From positions 1-36,809 of the forward strand of contig NZ_JALLGL010000027.1 in assembly GCF_023072675.1 (NCBI RefSeq): a stretch of 36,809 bases of DNA, given 5' to 3'. Below the pieces are notes generated by a model that saw only the letters and a program-made list of their open reading frames with translations, did not search any database and had not been told where the DNA came from. Below are positions 1 through 7,347 of the stretch, piece after piece. This DNA comes from Streptomyces sp. XM83C. GTDB lineage: Bacteria; Actinomycetota; Actinomycetes; Streptomycetales; Streptomycetaceae. The position numbers and the translations under genes were made by a program. The stretch's first letter is position 1. Each line of letters starts with the position of its first letter.

Positions 1-41
1 CGGGCACGGGGGCGCGGGGGTTTTGCTGCGGGTGGCCGGGG

Positions 42-527
42 TCAGCGGCCGGTGGCGCGGGCCCGGTAGTCGTGGATGAGTGCGAGCTTGCGGGCGAAGC
101 CGGGGTCGTCGGGGGTGCTGGTGTGGGCCCCGGGGACCGTGCGGGTCCTGCCGTGGAGCTGGATGAGGTGTATCTGCCAGTAGGTGCCGCCGCGTGTGGT
201 GTGCCGGCGTTCCTGGACGGCCGCGATCTCGGACCAGGGAACGAAGCGGCGCCCGAGGACCGTGTGGAACTCCATGCCCGCGGCGGTGAGCAGGGTCGCT
301 CCCGTGGCGTGGTGGTACATGTTCAGGGAAACGACCACGACGAAGACAGCGCCCAGCGTGCCCCACCACCAGCGCGTGGCGGGCGGGGCGACGAGCACCG
401 CCACCACCATGAGACCGACGAGAGCCGCGGCGGCGATGCCCGTGCGCCGCTGGTACCGGGCGCGTTCGGTTGCGTCGAGGCGGATCCAGGCCGTCTGCCC
501 GTCCGGTGTGCCCTGCCCCTGAGGCAT
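42..527 (-). CDS. PH-domain membrane protein (bacterial PH domain family)
   Basis: A 161-residue protein with two adjacent membrane helices (about residues 29-49 and 52-72). They are followed by a soluble region whose pattern (a TAAGMEFH segment, then a VPWSEIAAVQ segment) is typical of bacterial PH-domain proteins found throughout Streptomyces. The ATG start is supported by a GGAGGG Shine-Dalgarno sequence 8 bases upstream. The gene begins 19 bases after the stop of the 64-residue membrane protein gene, so the two probably share a transcript. The molecular role of these proteins is not established. I infer only a membrane-anchored protein with a cytoplasmic PH fold. The family call is fairly sure and the function is unknown. 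Confidence 0.8.
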   Translation of the reverse strand: MPQGQGTPDGQTAWIRLDATERARYQRRTGIAAAALVGLMVVAVLVAPPATRWWWGTLGAVFVVVVSLNMYHHATGATLLTAAGMEFHTVLGRRFVPWSEIAAVQERRHTTRGGTYWQIHLIQLHGRTRTVPGAHTSTPDDPGFARKLALIHDYRARATGR

Positions 528-546
528 ACGAGCGTCCCTCCGCGGA

Positions 547-741
547 TCAGAAGCTGATCGAGTTGATCGACTGCGCTATCGAGTCGAGGAAGCGCTGGAT
601 CGACGGGGCCATGCCGGTGGAAGCGAGGAAGAAGCCGAAGAGGATGGCCACGATGGCGGGTCCGGCCTTGATGGAGCCGGCGCGGATCATCACCACCAGG
701 ATGATCGCCAACAGCAGCACGACGGACAGTGAAATGGCCAC
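547..741 (-). CDS. Small conserved membrane protein, 64 residues
   Basis: A 64-residue protein with an N-terminal hydrophobic helix (about residues 3-20) and a second hydrophobic stretch (about 28-44). It ends in a short amphipathic tail containing IQRFLDSIAQSINSI. I recognise it as a type of small hypothetical membrane protein common in Streptomyces, with no assigned function. The start is GTG, and a GAGGG element lies about 11 bases upstream. It is the first gene of a probable two-gene unit with the PH-domain protein 19 bases downstream. The bases from 742 to 930 contain no other gene that I can support. The amphipathic C-terminus could pack against a membrane or a partner protein, but this is inference. 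Confidence 0.7.
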   Translation of the reverse strand: MAISLSVVLLLAIILVVMIRAGSIKAGPAIVAILFGFFLASTGMAPSIQRFLDSIAQSINSISF

Positions 742-930
742 AACTGATCACACCCTCGGTCGGTCCGCTCTCCCGGCCCGGGGAGGTGCGACCCCGCACG
801 CCCCCGCAGCACCATCGTGCCACCAACCCGGCCGCCTCATGCAGCGTGTGACACATCGTCGGTCCCAGCCGCCGTCAGGAGGCAGGATGTTGGGGAATTG
901 GTGGGGTTTTGCGGTGATTCGTGCGGTCGG

Positions 931-1440
931 TCAGGCGAGCCCCAGCAGGGCGCGCATCCGGGCGTACTTCTCGGTGAGGCGGGCACGGGTGGCGTCGTCC
1001 AGGACGGCGAGCCGGGCCGGGTCCGCGTTGTGCGCCAGGTCGGACTCCTTCACCAGGAGGGCGCCGGGGGTGGCGAGGATGCGCCGCGCGTAGGCCTCGG
1101 GCGACTCGCCGGGCCGTTTGGTGACCGCGCGGACGACCGCCTTCGTACGGGGGCTCAGCGCGGCCTGTTCGAGCCACTCCTCGGACAGTTTGTCGTCCTC
1201 GACGGCGTCGTGCAGCCAGGCCGCCGCGATCTGGTCGGCGTCGCCGCCCCGGGCGCGCACGCCCTCGGCGACGGCCCGCAGATGCTCGGCGTAGGGCCGT
1301 CCGGCCTTGTCGGTCTGGCCTTCGTGGGCGGCGCGGGCGAGGGCCTCCACCTCGGCCAGGGACAGCGTGCCGGTGCCGGTGTCGGGGGTGGTTCCCCTGC
1401 CGGCGTCGGACTCTGTGCTCGCGTTCGGGGTCTCGGTCAC
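931..1440 (-). CDS. HD-domain phosphohydrolase, MESH1/SpoT-hydrolase-like
   Basis: A 169-residue single-domain HD protein. The first 25 residues are low-complexity and polar. The core then shows the pattern of alarmone hydrolases of the RelA/SpoT family: AHEGQTDKAGRPYAEH (first metal histidine), WLHDAVED (the HD pair with the following ED), and KESDLAHNAD (equivalent to KxADRxHN). No synthetase, TGS or ACT domain is present, so it resembles stand-alone small hydrolases such as MESH1 and not a full Rel protein. The start is GTG with only a weak Shine-Dalgarno sequence. It lies 27 bases behind the SpoIIE-type phosphatase and is probably cotranscribed with it. The substrate is uncertain: (p)ppGpp, NADPH or another nucleotide are all possible for this fold. 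Confidence 0.8.
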   Translation of the reverse strand: MTETPNASTESDAGRGTTPDTGTGTLSLAEVEALARAAHEGQTDKAGRPYAEHLRAVAEGVRARGGDADQIAAAWLHDAVEDDKLSEEWLEQAALSPRTKAVVRAVTKRPGESPEAYARRILATPGALLVKESDLAHNADPARLAVLDDATRARLTEKYARMRALLGLA

Positions 1441-1467
1441 CCGGCCAGTGTGGCAGCCGGCGTCCCG

Positions 1468-2646
1468 TCAGCGTGCGGCCGCCGCCGTCGGGCCCTCGCG
1501 GCAGATCAGCAGCAGCGCCCGGTCGTCGTTGACGTCCTTGGCGACGGCCTCGATGAGATGCCAGGCGGCACCGTGGAAGCCGCCGGGGACGTAGCGGTCG
1601 GCCTCGCCGGTGAGGCGGTCGATGCCCTCGACGATGTCCCGGTCGGAGGTCTCCACGAGGCCGTCGGTGAACAGCATCAGCACATCACCGGGGCGCAGGG
1701 AGCCCTTCACCGGGTCGAACTGGGCGCCGTCGTACACACCGAGGAGGGGGCCCTCGGCGGCCTTCTCCTCCCAGCGTCCGCTGCCCGCGCTGAGCTGGAG
1801 GCCGGGCGGGTGGCCCGCGGAGTACAGCTCGTAGTCGCCGGTGTCGAGGTCCAGGACGAGATGGATGGAGGTGGCGAAGCCCTCCTCCCATTCCTGGCGC
1901 AGCAGATAGCCGTTGGCGGCGGGCAGGAAGGCGTGCGGGGGCAGGGAGCCGAGCAGTCCGCCGAACGCGCCGGACAGCAGCAGGGCGCGCGAACCGGCGT
2001 CCATGCCCTTGCCGGAGACGTCGGTGAGGACGACCTCCAGGGTGCGGCCGCCGTTGGTGCGGGCGGCGACGACGAAGTCGCCGGAGAAGGACTGGCCGCC
2101 GGCCGGGCGCAGCGCCATCTCGTGGTGCCAGCCGCGGGGCAGCCGGGGCAGCTTGCTCTGGACGCGGATGCGTTCGCGCAGGTCGAACAGCATGGTGCCG
2201 CCGCGCCGCCAGGGCACGCCGACGCGGCTGCGGAACTGGGCGATGAGCAGGCCGACGAAGCCGCAGGCGGCGACGACCAGGACGGTGCCGGGGGTGACTC
2301 TGGAGGGTCCTTCGGTGTACGGCCCGAGCCGTACCGATTCGACGATGAGGGCGGTGGCGGCAGCGGCGTACAGGCCGAGCAGGCTGGCCGGGCGCAGCAG
2401 CAGGCCGCCCGCGACGATGGGCAGGACCAGGGCGGCGGGTGAGACCCACACGGGGTCGACGAGGGTGAGGCTCGCGATGAGCGGGATGGTGAGGAAGAGC
2501 CCGGCCAGGGCGACCCAGTCGGAGCCGTCGCCGCGGAAGTAGTCGACGGCGGCTCTGCGCACGCCGACGCGGACCCGGTGCCACTGCATCTTCCACCGGG
2601 CCGAAAACGTGTCGGCCGCCGCGCGCCGTTCTCGTCCTTCTGCCAT
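1468..2646 (-). CDS. Membrane SpoIIE-type PP2C protein serine phosphatase
   Basis: A 392-residue protein. The N-terminal part has about four membrane helices between residues 43 and 137. A PPM/SpoIIE phosphatase domain occupies about residues 165-385. Metal and catalytic motifs are visible: SGDF, DVSGKGMDAG, SAGHPP, LFTDGLVE and the C-terminal NDDRALLLI. Such proteins dephosphorylate anti-sigma-factor antagonists or related partners in partner-switching cascades, and Streptomyces encodes dozens of them. No PAS, GAF or HATPase_c domain is present, so the membrane part is the only visible sensor. It is the first gene of a probable unit with the HD hydrolase. It is divergent from the acetyltransferase gene, with 162 bases between them. 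The cognate target is not encoded nearby and cannot be inferred. Confidence 0.88.
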   Translation of the reverse strand: MAEGRERRAAADTFSARWKMQWHRVRVGVRRAAVDYFRGDGSDWVALAGLFLTIPLIASLTLVDPVWVSPAALVLPIVAGGLLLRPASLLGLYAAAATALIVESVRLGPYTEGPSRVTPGTVLVVAACGFVGLLIAQFRSRVGVPWRRGGTMLFDLRERIRVQSKLPRLPRGWHHEMALRPAGGQSFSGDFVVAARTNGGRTLEVVLTDVSGKGMDAGSRALLLSGAFGGLLGSLPPHAFLPAANGYLLRQEWEEGFATSIHLVLDLDTGDYELYSAGHPPGLQLSAGSGRWEEKAAEGPLLGVYDGAQFDPVKGSLRPGDVLMLFTDGLVETSDRDIVEGIDRLTGEADRYVPGGFHGAAWHLIEAVAKDVNDDRALLLICREGPTAAAAR

Positions 2647-2808
2647 CAGTTCGGGACCCTATCCATCGAACCTGGCACTCGGTACGGGAGGTCCCACTTG
2701 TCCCCCGTCCGAGGTCGGACTTCACAGTGAACTTCACGGGCGGCCGGTGTGCGGGCGTCGTGGGGAAATTCCCTGGCCCGGTTTGCGGGGCGCTGATAGG
2801 GATGTCGC

Positions 2809-4065
2809 ATGACGACTGACGTGACGGCGGGCTCCGCGATCGAGCTGCGCGGGCTGAGGCAGGACGAGTGGGATGCCGCCTACGACCATCTGCTCCGCGC
2901 GTTCGGCGGGGCCACCGAGTCGGCCGAGGAGCGCGCACTGTGGCGCGAACTGACCGAGTTCGACCGCTTTCTTACGGCTTGGGACGGGGACGAGGTCGTG
3001 GGTACGGCCGGGGCGTTCTCGTTCCGGATGACGATGCCGGGTGGTGCCGCGGTGCCGGCCGCGGGCGTCACGATGGTCAGTGTGGCGGCGACGCACCGGC
3101 GGCGCGGGGTGCTGACGTCGATGATGCGCCGGCAGCTGGAGGACGTACGGCGGCGGGGGGAGCCGCTGGCGGTGCTGATGGCGTCGGAGCCTGCCATCTA
3201 CGGCCGGTTCGGGTACGGTGCGGCGGCCTTCCAGGTCAGCGCGGAGATCGACATCTCCCGGGTGTCGCTGTCGGTGCCGGAAGGCACGGACGGCGTACGG
3301 GTGCGGTACGCCGAGCCGGGTGCCGTCCTGGACGCGTGCGAGCGGGTGTACGCGGCGAACGTGCCGCGGCGGCCGGGGATGCTGGCCCGCCACCGGCCGG
3401 GCTGGGAGCGGATGGGGCTGCTGGACGCGGAGAGCGACCGTGACGGGGCGTCGGCGTTGCAGTGCGTGGTGGCGGAGCGGGACGGGCAGGTCGTCGGATT
3501 CGCCCGGTTCCGTACGAAGTTGGGGTGGGGGCCGAGCGGGCACGACGGCACGGTGCTGTTGCAGGAGCTGGCGGGTCTCGACCCGGCGGCGGAGGCGGCG
3601 CTGTGGCGGTTCCTGTTCGGTATCGACCTGATGTCGACGCTGAAGGTGCGGGGACGTCCGGTGGACGAGGCCTGGCAGTACCAGGTGTCGGACATCCGGC
3701 GGTGTCTGCCGCGGCTGCGGGACCAGTTGTACGTCCGCCCCGTCGAGGTGGGGGCGGCGCTGGCGGCGCGGACGTATCAGGTGCCGGTGGATGTGGTGCT
3801 GGAGGTCGAGGACTCCTTCTGCCCGTGGAACGAGGGGCGCTGGCGGCTGACGGGCGACGCGAAGGGCGCGGTGTGCGAGCGCACCCGGGACGCCGCGGAT
3901 CTCGCCCTGTCGGTACGGGAGTTGGGCGCGGCCTGCCTCGGCGGTGTGTCGTTGGCCGGGCTGGCGGCGGCGGGCCGGGTGCGGGAGCTGCGGCAGGGCG
4001 CGTTGCAGGAGGCGGCCACCGCGTTCGGCTCGACGGTCGCGCCGTGGGCGCCGCACGGGTTCTAG
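2809..4065 (+). CDS. Eis-like GNAT N-acetyltransferase
   Basis: A 418-residue protein matching the length and architecture of the Eis family: an N-terminal GNAT domain, a second degenerate GNAT domain and a C-terminal SCP2-like domain. The acetyl-CoA pyrophosphate loop is visible in VSVAATHRRRGVLTSMM. A tyrosine in EPAIYGRFGYG sits where Eis has its general acid. The chain ends in phenylalanine, as in Eis, whose C-terminal carboxylate takes part in catalysis. Family members acetylate amines such as aminoglycosides or lysine side chains. The true substrate in Streptomyces is not known. The ATG start has an AGGGA element 7 bases upstream. The gene is convergent with the DNA glycosylase gene, 40 bases away. 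Confidence 0.87.
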   Translation: MTTDVTAGSAIELRGLRQDEWDAAYDHLLRAFGGATESAEERALWRELTEFDRFLTAWDGDEVVGTAGAFSFRMTMPGGAAVPAAGVTMVSVAATHRRRGVLTSMMRRQLEDVRRRGEPLAVLMASEPAIYGRFGYGAAAFQVSAEIDISRVSLSVPEGTDGVRVRYAEPGAVLDACERVYAANVPRRPGMLARHRPGWERMGLLDAESDRDGASALQCVVAERDGQVVGFARFRTKLGWGPSGHDGTVLLQELAGLDPAAEAALWRFLFGIDLMSTLKVRGRPVDEAWQYQVSDIRRCLPRLRDQLYVRPVEVGAALAARTYQVPVDVVLEVEDSFCPWNEGRWRLTGDAKGAVCERTRDAADLALSVRELGAACLGGVSLAGLAAAGRVRELRQGALQEAATAFGSTVAPWAPHGF

Positions 4066-4105
4066 AGCGCGGGTCCAGCAGCGCCGACGTGCCGTGCCGG
4101 CGGGG

Positions 4106-4915
4106 TCAGTTGCGCTGGCAGGTGGGGCACCAGAAGAGGTTGCGGGCGGCGAGGCCGGCGGTGCGGATCTCGTCGCCGCAGATGTGGCAGGGCTGCGCGG
4201 CCCGGCGGTAGACGTACACCTCGCCGCCGTGGTCGTCGACGCGGGGCGGGCGGCCCATCGCCTCCGGGGTGTGCTCGGGGCGGACGGTGTCGATGCGGTT
4301 GTTCCGTACACCTTCGCGCATGAGGGCGACCAGGTCGTCCCAGAGGGCGCGCCACAGGTCCGGTGTGATGTCCTTGCCGGGCGTGTAGGGGTCGACGCCG
4401 TGCCGGAAGAGGACCTCGGCGCGGTAGACGTTGCCGACGCCGGCGATGACCTTCTGGTCCATGAGCAGCGCGGCGATCGTGGTGCGGCTGCGGGCGACAC
4501 GGCGGTGGGCCGCGTCCGGGTCGGCGTCGTCGCGGAGCGGGTCGGGGCCGAGGCGGTCGTGTATCGCGTGCTTCTCGGTGTCGGTGATCAGGGCGCAGGT
4601 GGTGGGCCCGCGCAGGTCGGCCCAGGCGGTGTCGTTCGCGAGGCGCAGCCGGACGGTGTCGGTGGGCGGGGGCGCCGGGGCGTCGCCGAAGGCCACCTTG
4701 CCGAACAGGCCGAGGTGGATGTGGACCCAGTCGGCGTCGCGGAACCGCAGGAACAGATGCTTGCCGTGGGCCTCGGTGGCGGTGAGGGGGGCGCCGCTGA
4801 GCAGGTCGGCGGCGTCGGAGAACTTGCCCTGGGGGCTGGTGACGCGCGGCGCGGTGCCGCGGAAGCGGTCGGCGTAGTCCTGCGCCAGCCGGTGAATGGT
4901 GTGCCCCTCCGGCAC
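4106..4915 (-). CDS. nei: Fpg/Nei-family DNA glycosylase and AP lyase (endonuclease VIII type)
   Basis: A 269-residue base-excision repair enzyme. The mature N-terminus PEGHTIHR supplies the catalytic proline (residue 2) and glutamate (residue 3) typical of the Nei branch. The helix-two-turn-helix region is visible in MDQKVIAGVGNVYRAEVLF. The C-terminal zinc finger uses Cys243, Cys246, Cys263 and Cys266. The enzyme should excise oxidised pyrimidines and cleave at the abasic site by beta/delta elimination. Actinobacteria carry several paralogues (Nei1, Nei2 and others), so the exact subtype and lesion preference are uncertain. It is separated by 143 bases from rpiB, which is on the same strand upstream. 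Cotranscription is possible but not evident. Confidence 0.9.
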   Translation of the reverse strand: MPEGHTIHRLAQDYADRFRGTAPRVTSPQGKFSDAADLLSGAPLTATEAHGKHLFLRFRDADWVHIHLGLFGKVAFGDAPAPPPTDTVRLRLANDTAWADLRGPTTCALITDTEKHAIHDRLGPDPLRDDADPDAAHRRVARSRTTIAALLMDQKVIAGVGNVYRAEVLFRHGVDPYTPGKDITPDLWRALWDDLVALMREGVRNNRIDTVRPEHTPEAMGRPPRVDDHGGEVYVYRRAAQPCHICGDEIRTAGLAARNLFWCPTCQRN

Positions 4916-5058
4916 GGTGTGCGTCCCTTCCGGCCCCTGGTTCCGCGGCGGCCCGTGAGGGCGTCACGGCGGTGACCGCGACGGCGGCTGTGCGGTCGGC
5001 GGGGCGCGTCTCGGCCCTGCGGGCGGGCCCGTGGTTCGGGCCCGCCGCCGGTGTGCGG

Positions 5059-5547
5059 TCAGTCCTGCTGCGGGTGGTGCGCCGGGATCGGCGGGAGGTC
5101 TCCGGTGGTCTCGTACGACGAGAGCATGTCGATGCGGCGGACGTGACGCTCGTCACCGGAGAACGGGGTGTCGAGGAAGACCTCGACGAACTTCGTCGCC
5201 TCCTCCTGGGTGTGCATACGGGCGCCGACGGCGACGACGTTGGCGTTGTTGTGCTGCCGGCCGAGCGCGGCGGTCTCCTCGCTCCAGGCGAGGGCCGCCC
5301 GCACGCCCTTGACCTTGTTCGCGGCGATCTGCTCGCCGTTGCCGGAGCCGCCGATCACGATGCCGAGGGAGCCGGCGTCGGCGGCGGTGCGCTCGGCCGC
5401 GCGCAGGCAGAAGGGCGGGTAGTCGTCCTGGGCGTCGTAGATGTGCGGCCCGCAGTCGACGGGGTCGTGGCCCGCCTCCTTCAGCCACTCGACGAGGTGG
5501 TTCTTGAGTTCGAAGCCGGCATGGTCCGAGCCGAGATACACGCGCAT
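5059..5547 (-). CDS. rpiB: Ribose-5-phosphate isomerase B
   Basis: A 162-residue RpiB/LacA-family enzyme interconverting ribose 5-phosphate and ribulose 5-phosphate in the non-oxidative pentose phosphate pathway. Visible motifs are MRVYLGSDHAGFELK (the substrate-binding Asp-His pair), GIVIGGSGNGEQIAANK and RQHNNANVVAVGARMH. In the GGSGNGE loop the position of the catalytic cysteine of the E. coli enzyme is not a cysteine. This is characteristic of the actinobacterial type, where a glutamate acts as base. The length is normal. The upstream region toward the divergent permease contains an 11-bp-periodic PHO/GlnR-like box about 80 bases from this start, which may influence expression. Confidence 0.95.
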   Translation of the reverse strand: MRVYLGSDHAGFELKNHLVEWLKEAGHDPVDCGPHIYDAQDDYPPFCLRAAERTAADAGSLGIVIGGSGNGEQIAANKVKGVRAALAWSEETAALGRQHNNANVVAVGARMHTQEEATKFVEVFLDTPFSGDERHVRRIDMLSSYETTGDLPPIPAHHPQQD

Positions 5548-5627
5548 GGCACGAGTGTGACATGTGCCGCGCCCGGCGGCAGGGCGGGGTCGTCCGACCA
5601 GGACCGCAATCGGAACACTGTGATCCG

Positions 5628-5660
5628 AACCACAGAACCTCAGGTAAACCTCAAGTTAAC
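5628..5660 (-). promoter_or_regulatory. Three 11-bp direct repeats resembling a PhoP (PHO) box, possibly GlnR
   Basis: Read on the minus strand, the site is three consecutive 11-mers: GTTAACTTGAG, GTTTACCTGAG and GTTCTGTGGTT. Streptomyces PhoP binds 11-bp direct repeat units with a GTTCACC core followed by four looser bases, and these fit that pattern with mismatches. Read on the plus strand, the AAC triplets recurring every 11 bases also resemble the GTnAC/GAAAC arrangement of GlnR sites. The site lies about 80 bases upstream of rpiB and about 120 bases upstream of the divergent permease. Which regulator binds, and which gene responds, cannot be decided by eye. Confidence 0.55.
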
Positions 5661-5781
5661 GATACGGATTCAAAGGTTCCCGAACTCCGTTGCCTCCGAT
5701 TCACTGGAGCGCCTCGTACGCCGCGAGTCGTACGGGCGTGAAAGATCCACAAGATCGAACGGCGCAAAGGAAATCCGTCGC

Positions 5782-7236
5782 ATGACCTCGCAGCCGACAC
5801 TCACCAAGGCCGCGTCCGGCCAGGGAGGCACCGGAGAACCCGGAAGCTCCGGGTCCGGTCTCCACGCGGGCCTCAAGAACCGCCATCTCTCCATGATCGC
5901 CATCGGTGGTGTCATCGGCGCGGGCCTCTTCGTGGGGTCCAGCACCGGCATCGCCACCGCCGGCCCCGGCATCCTCCTCTCGTACGCGCTCGTCGGCACG
6001 CTCGTGGTGCTGGTGATGCGCATGCTGGGCGAGATGTCCGCGGCCAACCCGACCTCGGGTTCGTTCTCCGCGCACGCCGACCGTGCGCTCGGCCCCTGGG
6101 CCGGTTTCTCCATCGGCTGGCTCTACTGGTTCTTCTGGGTCGTCGTGCTCGCCGTCGAGGCGACCGCCGGAGCGAAGATCCTGGAGGGCTGGATCCCGGC
6201 CGTCCCGCAGTGGGGCTGGGCCCTGATCGTGATGACGGTGCTCACCGCCACCAACCTGGTCTCGGTGGGCTCCTACGGCGAGTTCGAGTTCTGGTTCGCC
6301 GGCATCAAGGTCGTCGCCATCGGCGCGTTCATCGTGATCGGCGGGCTGGCCGTGTTCGGTGTGCTGCCCGGCGTGGACAGCGACAAGGCGAGCCTGTCCA
6401 ACCTCACGGACCACGGCGGCTTCCTGCCCAACGGGCCCGGAGCCATCCTCACCGGTGTGCTGCTCGTCGTGTTCTCCTTCATGGGCAGCGAGATCGCCAC
6501 GCTCGCCGCCGGTGAGTCGGAGGACCCGCAGCGGGCCGTCACCAAGTCCACCAACAGCATCATCTGGCGCATCGGTGTCTTCTACCTGGGCTCGGTCCTG
6601 GTCGTGGTCACACTGCTGCCGTGGGACGACGAGTCGATCGCCGACAAGGGCTCGTACGTCGCCGCCCTGGACTCCCTGGGTATCGCGCACGCCGGGCAGA
6701 TCATGAACTTCATCGTGCTGACGTCGGTGCTGTCCTGCCTCAACTCCGGCCTGTACACGGCCTCCCGCATGGCGTTCTCGCTCGGTGAGCGCGGTGACGC
6801 GCCGCGCGCGTTCGCCCGTACGACGAGCCGGGGCGTGCCGCAGACGGCGATCCTCGTGTCGGTCGTGTTCGGTTTCGTCGCGGTGTTCTTCAACTACAAG
6901 TTCCCCGACACCGTCTTCCTCTTCCTGCTCAACTCCTCCGGCGCGGTCGCGCTGTTCGTATGGCTGGTCATCTGCTTCTCGCAACTGCGGATGCGGAAGA
7001 TCATCCAGCGGGAGGCGCCGGAGAAGCTGGTCGTGAAGATGTGGCTGTACCCGTATCTGACGTGGGGGACGGCCACGCTGATCGTGTCCGTGTTCGGCTA
7101 CATGCTGACGGACACCGAGCACGACGGCCGCGAGACCGTGCTGCTGTCGATGCTCGTCGCGGCGATCGTGCTGGTGATCGCCGTGGTCAAGCAGCAGGTC
7201 CTCGCGAGGCGGTCGAAGGCGCCCGCCGACCACTGA
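5782..7236 (+). CDS. Amino acid permease of the APC superfamily (first copy)
   Basis: A 484-residue inner-membrane transporter with about 12 helices. The N-terminus carries the amino acid transporter family signature LSMIAIGGVIGAGLFVGSS, followed by MLGEMSAANPTSGSFSAHADRALG. I chose the ATG at 5782 because the protein then matches its family from the start, and the longer open frame upstream is non-homologous. A close relative lies at 19110-20525 with the same signatures. The specificity is unknown; GABA, aromatic and branched amino acid transporters all share this pattern. The long AT-richer leader holds a PHO/GlnR-like box, which would suit a nutrient-controlled transporter. It is convergent with the kinase gene. 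Confidence 0.9.
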   Translation: MTSQPTLTKAASGQGGTGEPGSSGSGLHAGLKNRHLSMIAIGGVIGAGLFVGSSTGIATAGPGILLSYALVGTLVVLVMRMLGEMSAANPTSGSFSAHADRALGPWAGFSIGWLYWFFWVVVLAVEATAGAKILEGWIPAVPQWGWALIVMTVLTATNLVSVGSYGEFEFWFAGIKVVAIGAFIVIGGLAVFGVLPGVDSDKASLSNLTDHGGFLPNGPGAILTGVLLVVFSFMGSEIATLAAGESEDPQRAVTKSTNSIIWRIGVFYLGSVLVVVTLLPWDDESIADKGSYVAALDSLGIAHAGQIMNFIVLTSVLSCLNSGLYTASRMAFSLGERGDAPRAFARTTSRGVPQTAILVSVVFGFVAVFFNYKFPDTVFLFLLNSSGAVALFVWLVICFSQLRMRKIIQREAPEKLVVKMWLYPYLTWGTATLIVSVFGYMLTDTEHDGRETVLLSMLVAAIVLVIAVVKQQVLARRSKAPADH

Positions 7237-7241
7237 CCGGT

Positions 7242-7277
7242 GAACCGGCCGGTGATCCGGCCGATGATCCGGCCGGT
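7242..7277. repeat. Three 12-bp tandem repeats after the permease stop
   Basis: Three consecutive units, GAACCGGCCGGT, GATCCGGCCGAT and GATCCGGCCGGT, start five bases after the permease stop. Each unit contains a CCGG-centred palindrome, so the array can fold into small hairpins on either strand. It lies in the short convergent gap before the kinase gene. It could act in transcript termination or simply be slippage DNA. Confidence 0.6.
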
Positions 7278-7347
7278 GTCGCGCCGGGACCGGCGAGGGC
7301 CGGTTCCGGCGGCCGGCCGGGCGGGCGTGTGACGGGAACCGGAGGAC

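Noticed and set aside
817..2442. Plus-strand open frame of 541 codons opposite the SpoIIE phosphatase
   Set aside because: It is Gly/Ala/Val-rich antisense sequence lacking any family pattern.
4972..5781. Long in-frame N-terminal extension of the first amino acid permease
   Set aside because: It runs antisense through rpiB and then through the promoter region. Transporter homology begins after the ATG at 5782.
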